In this document: positions 56,014 through 64,000 of the stretch, in pieces | Numbering within the stretch: position 1 is the stretch's first letter | How the letters are laid out: each line of letters opens with the position of its first letter | Assembly: GCA_003001795.1 (NCBI GenBank) | Contig: PVNI01000004.1 | Coordinates: forward strand, 186,001-250,000 | Origin: Actinomadura viridilutea | GTDB lineage: Bacteria; Actinomycetota; Actinomycetes; Streptosporangiales; Streptosporangiaceae | Length of the DNA stretch: 64,000 bases | Direction: 5' to 3' | Translations under genes and position numbers: made by a program | The notes under the pieces: model-generated | Database searches by the model: none | The model's input: the letters and a program-made list of their open reading frames with translations, nothing else | What the model was told of the DNA's origin: nothing

Positions 56014-56985
56014 ATGACGGCGCTGCTCGACCAGGCCCCGGCCGCCCCGGCGGCGGGGGACCGCCGCCCGCCGCGCCGCCGGCCGCGCCGCGGCCGCCGG
56101 GTCGCCCTGCCCTACCTGCTCCTGCTGCCCGCCCTCGTCCTGGAGCTGCTGGTCCACCTGGTCCCGATGGCGGTCGGCGTCTGGATGAGCTTCCGCAAGC
56201 TCACCCAGTTCTACATCCGCAACTGGTCCGCGGCGCCGCACGCCGGGTTCGACAACTACCGGGTGATGCTGGACTTCGACTCCGCGGTCGGCCGCAACCT
56301 GCTGCACTCGTTCGGGGTGACGGTGGCGTTCACGGTCCTGTCCGTCGGGGCGGCGTGGCTGCTCGGCACCGCGGCGGCCGTGCTGATGCAGTCCCGCTTC
56401 CGCGGCCGCGGCCCGCTGCGGGCATTCTTCCTGGTGCCGTACGCGCTGCCCATGTACGCGGCCGTGATCACCTGGGCGTTCATGCTGCAGCGCGACACCG
56501 GCATGGTCAACGGCCTGCTCGGCCGGGACGGGCCGGACGCGCCGTTCTGGCTGATCGGCGGCAACAGCTTCTGGTCGCTGGTCGTGGTGTCGGTGTGGCG
56601 GACCTGGCCGTTCGCGTTCCTGATCGTCATGGCCGGGCTGCAGAACATCCCCCGGGACCTCTACGAGGCCGCCGCGCTCGACGGCGCGGGCTGGTGGCGC
56701 CAGTTCCGGACGATCACCCAGCCGATGCTGCGCCCGGTCAACCAGGTGCTGCTGCTGGTGCTGTTCCTGTGGACGTTCAACGACTTCAACACGCCGTACG
56801 TGCTGTTCGGCGAGTCCGCCCCGCGCGAGGCGTCGTTGATCTCCATCCACATCTACCAGAGCTCGTTCGTGACCTGGAACTTCGGGCTCGGATCGGCGAT
56901 GTCGGTGCTGTTGCTGCTGTTCCTGCTGCTGGTCACGGCCGCGTACCTGGCGGTGACGTCGCGAAGGAGGCGGATCCATGCGTGA
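56014..56985 (+). CDS. ABC sugar-transporter permease 1 (MalF-like)
   Basis: The 323-residue protein has about six membrane helices and the permease loop EAAALDGAGWWRQFRTITQPML (EAA motif, ATPase contact). N-terminal LPYLLLLPALVLELLVHLVPMAVGVWMSF is typical of MalF-type sugar permeases. It begins four bases after the binding-protein stop and its 3' end overlaps permease 2 by eight bases. It forms half of the membrane channel. Confidence 0.93.
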   Translation: MTALLDQAPAAPAAGDRRPPRRRPRRGRRVALPYLLLLPALVLELLVHLVPMAVGVWMSFRKLTQFYIRNWSAAPHAGFDNYRVMLDFDSAVGRNLLHSFGVTVAFTVLSVGAAWLLGTAAAVLMQSRFRGRGPLRAFFLVPYALPMYAAVITWAFMLQRDTGMVNGLLGRDGPDAPFWLIGGNSFWSLVVVSVWRTWPFAFLIVMAGLQNIPRDLYEAAALDGAGWWRQFRTITQPMLRPVNQVLLLVLFLWTFNDFNTPYVLFGESAPREASLISIHIYQSSFVTWNFGLGSAMSVLLLLFLLLVTAAYLAVTSRRRRIHA

Positions 56986-57817
56986 GCCGCGCTGGGTGGG
57001 CTGGGCCCGCCGGCTGGTGCTGGGGGTGCTGGCGCTGTTCACCGGGCTGCCGCTGTACGCCATGGCCGCCTCGGCGGTCAAACCGCTGGGCGACGTGCAG
57101 CGCGACTGGCGCTGGATCCCCTCGACGATCACGTTCCGGCCGTTCGCCGACATCTGGACGACGATCCCGCTCGGCCGCTACTTCCTCAACAGCCTGGTGG
57201 TCTCGGGGGCGGCCACCGCGCTGTCGGTCGCCATCGCGATCCTCGCGGCCTACGCGATCAGCCGGTTCCGCTTCCCGGGCCGCCGGGTGTTCTCGATCAC
57301 CGTGCTGTCCACCCAGATGTTCCCCGGCATCCTGTTCCTGCTCCCGCTCTTTCTCATCTTCGTGAACATCGGCAACGCCACCGGGGTCGCGCTGTACGGC
57401 TCGCGGCTCGGGCTCGTGCTGACCTACCTGACGTTCTCGCTGCCGTTCGCCATCTGGATGCTCGCCGGGTACTTCGACTCGATCCCGAAGGAGCTCGACG
57501 AGGCCGCGCTGGTCGACGGCACCGGCCCGGTCGGCGCGCTGCTGCGGGTCGTGGTGCCCGCCGCGACCCCCGGGATCGTCGCCGTCGCCATCTACTCGTT
57601 CATGACCGCCTGGGGAGAGGTGCTGTTCGCGTCCGTCATGACCGATTCCAACACCCGGACCCTCGCGGTCGGGCTGCAGGAGTATTCGACCGAGGTCCAG
57701 GTCTACTGGAACCAGGTCATGGCCGCCTCGCTCATCGTTTCGGTGCCGATCGTCGCCGGATTCCTGCTGCTGCAGCGCTTCCTCGTCGCCGGCCTCACCG
57801 CGGGCGCCGTCAAATGA
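56978..57817 (+). CDS. ABC sugar-transporter permease 2 (MalG-like)
   Basis: The 279-residue protein has six membrane helices and the loop EAALVDGTGPVGALLRVVVPAATPGI. Typical MalG segments are ITVLSTQMFPGILFLLPLFL and FSLPFAIWMLAGYF. It overlaps permease 1 by eight bases, completing the importer. The GH1 gene follows after 36 bases. Confidence 0.93.
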   Translation: MREPRWVGWARRLVLGVLALFTGLPLYAMAASAVKPLGDVQRDWRWIPSTITFRPFADIWTTIPLGRYFLNSLVVSGAATALSVAIAILAAYAISRFRFPGRRVFSITVLSTQMFPGILFLLPLFLIFVNIGNATGVALYGSRLGLVLTYLTFSLPFAIWMLAGYFDSIPKELDEAALVDGTGPVGALLRVVVPAATPGIVAVAIYSFMTAWGEVLFASVMTDSNTRTLAVGLQEYSTEVQVYWNQVMAASLIVSVPIVAGFLLLQRFLVAGLTAGAVK

Positions 57818-57853
57818 CCGGTCATCGAGCCGTTTTCTAGGAGAAGAACCGCC

Positions 57854-59197
57854 GTGAATTTTCCCGCCGACTTCCTTTTCGGTGCCGCGACCGCGGCCTA
57901 CCAGATCGAGGGCGCGGTCACCGCGGACGGCCGGGGGCCGTCCATCTGGGATGACTTCTGCCGCGTCCCCGGCGCCATCGCGGGCGGCGACACCGCTGAC
58001 ACCGCCTGCGAGCACTACCACCGCTGGCGGGAGGACGTCGCGCTGATGCGGCGGCTGGGCCTGGACGCCTACCGGTTCTCCGTCGCCTGGCCCCGCGTCA
58101 TCCCCGACGGCGCCGGCGCGGTCAACGGCCTGGGACTGGACTTCTACGACCGCCTCGTCGACGCGCTGCTCGACGCGGGCATCCGGCCGTTCGTCACCCT
58201 CTACCACTGGGACCTGCCGTCGGCGCTGCAGGCGCGGGGCGGCTGGCCCGCCCGGGACACCGCGGCGCGCTTCGCCGACTTCGCGGCGGTCGTCGCCGCC
58301 CGGCTGGGCGACCGCGTCACCGACTGGACGACCGTCAACGAGCCGCTGTGCACGGCCTGGATCGGGCACCTGGAGGGGCGCTTCGCCCCGGGCGTGCGCG
58401 ACCTGCGCCAGGCGGTGCACGCCTCGCACCACCTGCTCCTCGCGCACGGCCTGGGCGCGGCGGCGGTACGGGCGCACGCCGCCGCCAAGCCCTCGATCGG
58501 CCTGGTCAACAACCTCAGCCCGATCGAGCCGGCGTCCGACCGCGACGAGGACGTGCGGGCCGCGGTCCGGGCCGACGGCCACGTCAACCGCTGGTGGCTG
58601 GACCCGGTCCACGGGCGCGGCTACCCCGCCGACATGATCGAGGTGTACGGGGTCGAGCCGCCGGTGCGGGCGGGCGACCTGGAGGCCATCGCGGCCCCCG
58701 TCGAGTACGACGGGCTCAACTACTACTTCCGGCAGATCGTCGAGGACGACCCGACCGGTCCCGTCCCGTACGCGCGGCAGGTGCCGGTGCCCGGAGCGCG
58801 CGTGACCGCCATGGGCTGGGAGGTCCACGCCCCGGGCCTCACCGAGCTGCTGCTGCGGCTGCGCGACGAGTACGGCGCCGCCCGGATCTACATCACCGAG
58901 AACGGCTCGGCGTGGGACGACAAGGTCGGCGCCGACGGCTCGATCAACGACGCGGACCGGATCGCCTTCCTCGAGGACCACCTCGACGCCGTCGCCCGCG
59001 CCCTCCGGCACGGCGTACCGGTCAAGGGCTACTTCGCCTGGTCGCTGCTGGACAACTTCGAATGGGCCGACGGCCTGGACAAGCGCTTCGGGCTCGTCCA
59101 CGTCGACTACGCCACCCAGACCCGAACGATCAAGGCCAGCGGTCACCGCTACGCCGAGATCATCCGCAGTCGCCACCCCCGACGAGGAGCACCATGA
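57854..59197 (+). CDS. GH1 beta-glucosidase, intracellular
   Basis: The 447-residue TIM-barrel enzyme has the GH1 opening [16 protein letters not shown], acid/base Glu in [11 protein letters not shown], nucleophile Glu in [10 protein letters not shown] and the substrate-binding ending [26 protein letters not shown]. No signal peptide is present, so it should cleave imported beta-glucosides or laminari-oligosaccharides in the cytosol. GTG 57854 has TAGGAG upstream. Its stop overlaps the ATG of the next gene (ATGA), linking import, hydrolysis and the secreted proteins in one operon. Confidence 0.95.
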   Translation: MNFPADFLFGAATAAYQIEGAVTADGRGPSIWDDFCRVPGAIAGGDTADTACEHYHRWREDVALMRRLGLDAYRFSVAWPRVIPDGAGAVNGLGLDFYDRLVDALLDAGIRPFVTLYHWDLPSALQARGGWPARDTAARFADFAAVVAARLGDRVTDWTTVNEPLCTAWIGHLEGRFAPGVRDLRQAVHASHHLLLAHGLGAAAVRAHAAAKPSIGLVNNLSPIEPASDRDEDVRAAVRADGHVNRWWLDPVHGRGYPADMIEVYGVEPPVRAGDLEAIAAPVEYDGLNYYFRQIVEDDPTGPVPYARQVPVPGARVTAMGWEVHAPGLTELLLRLRDEYGAARIYITENGSAWDDKVGADGSINDADRIAFLEDHLDAVARALRHGVPVKGYFAWSLLDNFEWADGLDKRFGLVHVDYATQTRTIKASGHRYAEIIRSRHPRRGAP

Positions 59198-61347
59198 GGA
59201 ATCTGAGACGGGGGCCTGCCTGGACCGCCTCGGCGGTCCTGGCGGCCCTGCTCGTCGCCCCCGCCGCCCCCGCACACGCCGCCGCGTGCGGCTCCGCCAA
59301 CGCCGCGCTGAACAGGCCGGCGACCGCCTCGTCCGTCGAGAGCGCCGCGTACCCCGCCTCGGCCGCCGTCGACGGCGACTCCGGCACCCGCTGGTCCAGC
59401 CAGTTCTCCGACCCGCAGTGGCTCCAGGTCGACCTCGGCTCCGTCCAGACCGTCTGCAAGGTGGACCTGAGCTGGGAGGCCGCCTACGGCAGGGACTTCA
59501 AGGTCCAGGCGTCGTCCGACGGCCAGTCCTGGACCGACCTGGTGTCCGTCACCGGCGGGACGGGCGGCACCGTGTCCTACAACGTGTCCGGCTCGGGGCG
59601 TTACGTCCGCGTGTACGGCACCGCGCGCGGCACCCCCTGGGGCTACTCGCTGTGGGAGTTCGGCGTCCACGTCGAAGGCGGCGAGGAGCCGCCGATCACC
59701 GGCGGCGGCGACCTCGGGCCCAACGTGCACGTCTTCGACCCGTCGATGCCGTCCTCGACCATCCAGGCCCAGCTGGACCAGATCTTCCAGCAGCAGGAGC
59801 GGGCCCAGTTCGGCACCGGACGGCACGCCGTCTTCTTCAAGCCCGGCCGCTACAGCGGACTGAACGCGCAGATCGGCTTCTACACGTCCGTGCACGGCCT
59901 CGGCCGCAACCCCGACGACGTGCACATCGACGGCGACATCACCGTCGACGCCGGATGGTTCAACGGGAACGCCACGCAGAACTTCTGGCGCTCCACCGAG
60001 AACCTGTCGCTCACCCCCGTGAACGGCACCGACCGGTGGGCCGTCTCCCAGGCCGCGCCGTTCCGCCGCATGCACATCCGCGGCGGCCTCAACCTGGCGC
60101 CGACCGGGTACGGCTGGGCCAGCGGCGGCTACATCGCCGACAGCAAGATCGACGGGACGGTGAGCCCGTACTCGCAGCAGCAGTGGTACACCCGCGACAG
60201 CTCCATCGGCGGCTGGCTCAACGGCGTGTGGAACATGGTGTTCTCCGGCGTCCAGGGCTCGCCCGGCGACACCTTCCCCGAACCGCCGTACACGGACCTG
60301 AGCACCACACCGATCAGCCGCGAGAAGCCCTACATCTACCTGGACGGCGATGACTACCGGGTGTTCGTCCCGGCCAAGCGCACCAACGCCCGCGGCACGA
60401 GCTGGGAAGGCGGCTCCACGCCCGGCACGTCCATCCCGCTGACGCAGTTCTACGTCGCCAAGCCCGGAGACAGCGCGGCGCGCATCAACGCCGCCCTCGC
60501 GCAGGGCCTGCACCTGCTGCTGACGCCCGGCATCTACCACCTGGAGCAGCCGATCCAGGTGAACCGCGCGGGCACCGTCGTGCTGGGCCTCGGCCTGGCG
60601 ACGCTCATCCCCGACAACGGCGTCACCGCGGTGAAGGTGGCCGACGTGAACGGGGTGCGCCTCGCCGGGTTCCTGGTGGACGCCGGGCCGGTCAACTCGG
60701 CCACGCTCGTCGAGATCGGCCCGTCCGGAGCCTCCGCCGACCACGCCGCCGACCCGACGACCGTGCAGGACGTGTTCATCCGCATCGGCGGCGCCGGGGT
60801 CGGCAAGGCCACCACGAGCATGGTCGTCAACAGCGACGACGTGATCATCGACCACACCTGGATCTGGCGCGCCGACCACGGCGACGGCGTCGGCTGGGAG
60901 ACCAACCGCGCCGACTACGGGCTGGTCGTCAACGGCGACGACGTGCTCGCCACCGGCCTGTTCGTCGAGCACTTCAACAAGTACGACGTCCAGTGGTTCG
61001 GCGAGCGCGGCCGCACGATCTTCTTCCAGAACGAGAAGGCCTACGACGCGCCCGACCAGGCGGCGATCCAGAACGGGTCGATCCAGGGCTACGCCGCCTA
61101 CAAGGTCGCCGACTCGGTGAACACGCACGAGGCGTGGGGCCTCGGCTCGTACTGCTACTACAACGTCGATCCCACGATCCGGCAGCACCACGGGTTCCAG
61201 ACCCCGGTCAAGCCCGGCATCAAGTTCCACCACCTCCTGGTGGTGTCGCTGGGCGGCTACGGCCAGTACAACCACGTGATCAATGACACCGGGGCGCCGA
61301 CCTCCGGCTCCTCCACCATCCCGTCCGTGGTCGTGTCCTTCCCGTGA
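59194..61347 (+). CDS. Secreted F5/8-domain protein with a large beta-helix-like domain
   Basis: The 717-residue protein has a signal peptide ([21 protein letters not shown]), an F5/8-type discoidin/CBM module ([44 protein letters not shown]-like end; about 30-160), and a roughly 530-residue domain with right-handed beta-helix character ([41 protein letters not shown] segment, [18 protein letters not shown]). Relatives are often mislabelled adenylyl cyclase; no cyclase motif is visible. In this operon a polysaccharide-degrading role on beta-1,3-glucan is likely. ATG 59194 overlaps the GH1 stop. Confidence 0.88.
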   Translation: MRNLRRGPAWTASAVLAALLVAPAAPAHAAACGSANAALNRPATASSVESAAYPASAAVDGDSGTRWSSQFSDPQWLQVDLGSVQTVCKVDLSWEAAYGRDFKVQASSDGQSWTDLVSVTGGTGGTVSYNVSGSGRYVRVYGTARGTPWGYSLWEFGVHVEGGEEPPITGGGDLGPNVHVFDPSMPSSTIQAQLDQIFQQQERAQFGTGRHAVFFKPGRYSGLNAQIGFYTSVHGLGRNPDDVHIDGDITVDAGWFNGNATQNFWRSTENLSLTPVNGTDRWAVSQAAPFRRMHIRGGLNLAPTGYGWASGGYIADSKIDGTVSPYSQQQWYTRDSSIGGWLNGVWNMVFSGVQGSPGDTFPEPPYTDLSTTPISREKPYIYLDGDDYRVFVPAKRTNARGTSWEGGSTPGTSIPLTQFYVAKPGDSAARINAALAQGLHLLLTPGIYHLEQPIQVNRAGTVVLGLGLATLIPDNGVTAVKVADVNGVRLAGFLVDAGPVNSATLVEIGPSGASADHAADPTTVQDVFIRIGGAGVGKATTSMVVNSDDVIIDHTWIWRADHGDGVGWETNRADYGLVVNGDDVLATGLFVEHFNKYDVQWFGERGRTIFFQNEKAYDAPDQAAIQNGSIQGYAAYKVADSVNTHEAWGLGSYCYYNVDPTIRQHHGFQTPVKPGIKFHHLLVVSLGGYGQYNHVINDTGAPTSGSSTIPSVVVSFP

Positions 61348-61355
61348 CGGCCATC

Positions 61356-61390
61356 CTCCTGGGCCCCGGCGCCGCGTCGGGGCCCAGGAG
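61356..61390 (+). terminator. Intergenic hairpin before the GH64 gene
   Basis: CTCCTGGGCCCC and GGGGCCCAGGAG form a perfect 12-bp stem with an 11-base loop, 9 bases after the preceding stop. It may partly end the operon transcript or stabilise its 3' end. Confidence 0.7.
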
Positions 61391-61436
61391 CCCCTCGCCT
61401 TGGGCCCTCGCCTCCCCTTCCTGGAGGAACGCTCAC

Positions 61437-62762
61437 ATGAAGCACCGCCCCCGTGCCCTGTCCGTGACACTGACCGCGCTGTCGCTGCTGGCCTCGTTCA
61501 CCGTGGCCGGCGCGACCCGTCCGGCGTCGGCCGCCGCCTGCGGCACCGCGAACGCCGCATTGAACCGACCGGCCACCGCCTCGTCGGTCGAAAACGACGC
61601 TTTTCCCGCCTCCGCCGCCGTCGACGGCAATTCCGCCACCCGTTGGTCCAGCGCTTTCTCCGATCCGCAATGGATCCGAATCGACCTCGGATCGACGCGA
61701 TCGATTTGCGAAGTCGTCCTCACCTGGGAGGCCGCCTACGCCAGGGCGTTCCACCTGCAGGTCTCCACTGACGGATCGACCTGGACGCCCATCTACACCA
61801 CCGCCGCCGGCACCGGCGGCACCCAGACGCTCGATGTCACCGGCACCGGCCGCTACGTGCGCATGTACGGCACCGCCCGCGGCACCGGCTACGGCTACTC
61901 CCTGTGGGAGATCGCCGTCCACACCGCCGAGGACGACGCCTCCGCCCCGTTCTGGGGCGACGTCTCCACGATCCCGCCCGCGAAGAACGTGCTCATGGTC
62001 AAGATCCTCAACCGCACGAACGGCCGGTTCTCCGACGACGAGGTCTTCTGGAGCTACAACGGGGAGGTCCACTCGATCGCCGAGCAGCCGTACTTCGACA
62101 TGCCGGTTAACACCGCCGGACGGATGTACTTCCATCTCGGCTCGCCCACCAGCGGGTACAGCGACTTCATCGAGTTCACGGTCGGGCCCGACGTGTTCAA
62201 CGGCAACACCACCAGGGTCGACGGCTTCGGCCTCAAGCTCGCCATGCGGCTGCGCGCCCACGACGGCTACGACGTGTCCGTCGGGGAGGACCTGAGCATC
62301 TTCCAGGAGTCCCGCGAGGCCACCTTCCAGCGGTTCATCGACGAGGTGCCGGACGAGTTCGACCATCTCGCCCGGATCGAGGCGCCCTACCGGATCCCCT
62401 CGCCGGGCAACTCCCCCGAGTTCCGGCCGGGCGGCGCCTACGCGGACTACTTCACGTCCTACGCCGCGTCGGTCGGCGTCTCGGCCACCACCGCCGAGGT
62501 CACGGGGTGCGCCGGCCCGCTGGCCGCGCGCCCCGACATGTGCGCCGCGCTCAACCGGCACGTCGCGACGCTGCCCGAGTCCCAGTGGCGGGACCCGTCG
62601 CAGTTCTACAAGGCGGCGCCGGCGAACTACTACGCCAAGTTCTGGCACGACCACGCGATCAACAAGCTGGCGTACGGCTTCCCGTACGACGACTACGCCG
62701 ACCAGTCCTCGTTCATCTCGCACCGCGACCCGCGGTTCCTGCTGGTCGCCGTCGGCTGGTGA
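61437..62762 (+). CDS. Secreted GH64 beta-1,3-glucanase with N-terminal F5/8 module
   Basis: The 441-residue protein has a signal peptide (SVTLTALSLLASFTVAGA...ASAAA), an F5/8-type module (about 33-160) and a C-terminal GH64 catalytic domain recognised from VLMVKILNRTNGRFSDDEVFWSYNG, IAEQPYFDMPVNTAGRMYFHLGSP, FIEFTVGPDVFNGNTTRVDGFGLKLAMRL and YDVSVGED. GH64 enzymes cut beta-1,3-glucan to laminaripentaose, using acidic residues in this thaumatin-like fold. ATG 61437 has GGAGGA upstream. It supplies oligosaccharides for the importer and GH1 enzyme encoded just before. Confidence 0.9.
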   Translation: MKHRPRALSVTLTALSLLASFTVAGATRPASAAACGTANAALNRPATASSVENDAFPASAAVDGNSATRWSSAFSDPQWIRIDLGSTRSICEVVLTWEAAYARAFHLQVSTDGSTWTPIYTTAAGTGGTQTLDVTGTGRYVRMYGTARGTGYGYSLWEIAVHTAEDDASAPFWGDVSTIPPAKNVLMVKILNRTNGRFSDDEVFWSYNGEVHSIAEQPYFDMPVNTAGRMYFHLGSPTSGYSDFIEFTVGPDVFNGNTTRVDGFGLKLAMRLRAHDGYDVSVGEDLSIFQESREATFQRFIDEVPDEFDHLARIEAPYRIPSPGNSPEFRPGGAYADYFTSYAASVGVSATTAEVTGCAGPLAARPDMCAALNRHVATLPESQWRDPSQFYKAAPANYYAKFWHDHAINKLAYGFPYDDYADQSSFISHRDPRFLLVAVGW

Positions 62763-62778
62763 GCCCTCCGGAAACGCC

Positions 62779-64000
62779 ATGAACGCTCGCAGACTCACCT
62801 CGGCGCTGGGCGCGCTCCTCCTGATCGTCGCGCTCCCCCTCGTCGCCGTCCCCGCCGACGCGGCGCCCGCCCTGCTGTCGCAGGGCAGGACGGCCACGGC
62901 GTCGTCCACCGAGGACGGCGCCCACCCCGCCGCGGCCGCCGTCGACGGCGACACCGGCACCCGCTGGTCCAGTGCGCCCAGTGACCCGCAATGGATCCAG
63001 GTCGACCTCGGCGGCACGGCCGCGATCAGCCGTGTCGTGCTCCGCTGGGAGGCGGCCTACGGCAAGGCGTTCAAGATCCAGGTGTCGGCCGACGGATCCA
63101 CCTGGACCGACGTCTACTCCACCACGTCCGGCACGGGCGGCACGCAGACCTTGGACGTCTCCGGCACCGGCCGCTACGTGCGCGTGTACGGCACCGCCCG
63201 CGGCACCGGCCACGGCTACTCGCTGTGGGAGTTCCAGGTCTACGGCGAGATGAGCGGCGCCGCGTGCGGCACCGCGAACGCCGCGCTGAACCGCCCGGCG
63301 ACCGCCTCGTCGGTCGAAAGCGACGCCTACCCCGCCGCGGCCGCCGTCGACGGCGACACCGGCACCCGCTGGTCCAGCCAGTTCTCCGACCCGCAGTGGA
63401 TCCAGGTGGACCTCGGGTCGACGCAGTCGATCTGCAAGGTCGTGCTCACCTGGGAGGCCGCCTACGCCACGGCGTTCCAGGTGCAGGTCTCCACCGACGG
63501 GTCGTCGTGGACGCCGATCTACTCGACCAGCACCGGCACCGGCGGCACCCAGACCTTGGACGTCTCCGGCACCGGCCGCTACCTGCGCGTCCACGGCACC
63601 GCCCGCGCCACCGGCTACGGCTACTCCCTGTGGGAGATCGCCGTCCACACCGGCGACGGCGCCGTTCCGTCGGACACGCCGATCTCCGCGTTCAAGAAGG
63701 TGTCGGCGTCGTCCTGGGAGGGCGGCAACGCCCCCGCCGCGGCGCTGGACGGCCGCCTGAACACCCGCTGGGCCAGCCTGCCCGGCGACGACCAGTGGCT
63801 GGAAGTCGACCTCGGCGGGACCGGCACGATCACCGCCCTGTCCCTGCACTGGGAGGCGGCCTACGCCACCGGCTACCGCGTCGAGGTGTCGGACGACGAC
63901 TCCCGCTGGACCACGATCTACAGCACTTCTACCGGCAAGGGCGGCGTCGAGAACCTCGCCGTCTCCGGCAGGGGACGCTACGTCCGCGCCGCCCGGCGGC
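62779..64000 (+). CDS. Secreted protein with at least three F5/8 modules, cut by the window end
   Basis: The frame opens at ATG 62779 and stays open to the last base (407 codons). A signal peptide (LGALLLIVALPLVAVPADAA) precedes three tandem F5/8-type modules: about 62860-63250, 63262-63655 and 63670 to the end, each with a TASSxE(D/S)xAxPAAAAVDGDTGTRW-type core and a [16 protein letters not shown] end. The catalytic domain presumably lies beyond the window. It starts 16 bases after the GH64 stop, so it is in the same operon; an enzyme acting on the same glucan is expected. The tail (RYVRAARR) departs from the module pattern. Confidence 0.85.
   Translation, partial: MNARRLTSALGALLLIVALPLVAVPADAAPALLSQGRTATASSTEDGAHPAAAAVDGDTGTRWSSAPSDPQWIQVDLGGTAAISRVVLRWEAAYGKAFKIQVSADGSTWTDVYSTTSGTGGTQTLDVSGTGRYVRVYGTARGTGHGYSLWEFQVYGEMSGAACGTANAALNRPATASSVESDAYPAAAAVDGDTGTRWSSQFSDPQWIQVDLGSTQSICKVVLTWEAAYATAFQVQVSTDGSSWTPIYSTSTGTGGTQTLDVSGTGRYLRVHGTARATGYGYSLWEIAVHTGDGAVPSDTPISAFKKVSASSWEGGNAPAAALDGRLNTRWASLPGDDQWLEVDLGGTGTITALSLHWEAAYATGYRVEVSDDDSRWTTIYSTSTGKGGVENLAVSGRGRYVRAARR

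Larger units (their letters stand above)
59279..63999 (+). repeat. Five related F5/8-module coding repeats in three neighbouring genes
   Basis: Modules at about 59279-59670, 61527-61930, 62860-63250, 63262-63655 and 63670-64000 share long stretches at DNA as well as protein level (for example GTCGACGGC and CGCTGGTCCAGC in the core; GGCACCGCCCGCGGCACCGG near the end in several). This indicates recent duplication or gene conversion. Confidence 0.75.

Noticed and set aside
56933..61470. Long minus-strand open frames opposite permease 2, the GH1 gene and the beta-helix gene
   Set aside because: The plus-strand proteins are complete and motif-rich; the antisense frames are compositional shadows.

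Overview
The window is GC-rich (about 70% or more), gene-dense DNA with many GTG starts, overlapping stop/start pairs and strong GGAGG ribosome sites. The fixed order prfA - rpmE - rho - thrB - thrC - hom - lysA - ArgS-like gene - tRNA-Arg is an actinobacterial hallmark. Two-component systems, LuxR-type ATPase regulators, Ser/Thr kinases with WD40 tails and laminarin-type secreted enzymes suggest a filamentous actinomycete such as Actinomadura, Streptosporangiales or Streptomyces. The genus cannot be fixed by eye.

Region 1 (1-12.2 kb) is conserved housekeeping on the minus strand: the start of RF1 (prfA), L31 (rpmE), a two-component pair inserted between rpmE and rho, rho with a long basic/acidic N-terminal insertion, then thrB, thrC, hom, lysA and a catalytic-domain-less ArgS relative (nrtL), joined by overlapping codons except across hom/thrC. 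A stand-alone receiver protein and tRNA-Arg(CCG) close the block.

Region 2 (12.2-32 kb) is accessory. It starts with a decayed phosphatase, then an ArsR regulator with a YbaK-type deacylase and a cupin. A large LuxR-family ATPase lies divergent from an MFS exporter, an unknown protein and a Tat-exported multicopper oxidase. A DUF523/DUF1722 protein and an SDR/DUF2867 oxidoreductase follow. Next is a small regulon: a lipoprotein hydrolase at one end, and a CPBP protease, histidine kinase and response regulator at the other, driven by two nearly identical inward-facing 75-bp promoters. A MarR/MMPL divergent pair ends the region.

Region 3 (32-39 kb) looks like a nitric-oxide defence island: a small membrane protein and a quinol NO reductase, a divergent regulator with a cysteine-rich C-terminus, a hemerythrin-DUF2249 protein, an NnrS-like membrane protein and the relic of a membrane protein resembling the anchor of actinobacterial copper nitrite reductases.

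Region 4 (39-53 kb) holds a MarR protein, two VOC proteins, a P-loop kinase, a kinase-STAND-TM-WD40 giant, an AhpD-like protein, an AraC/VOC/PPOX/UvrA-paralogue cluster, a DUF4396 protein and a Baeyer-Villiger-like monooxygenase.

Region 5 (53.3 kb to the end) is a probable beta-1,3-glucan utilisation locus: ROK repressor, ABC sugar importer (binding protein and two permeases), GH1 beta-glucosidase, and three secreted proteins sharing F5/8-type (discoidin) modules, one a GH64 beta-1,3-glucanase and the last cut by the window end. Many junctions outside region 1 carry small relics of decayed genes, recorded separately.
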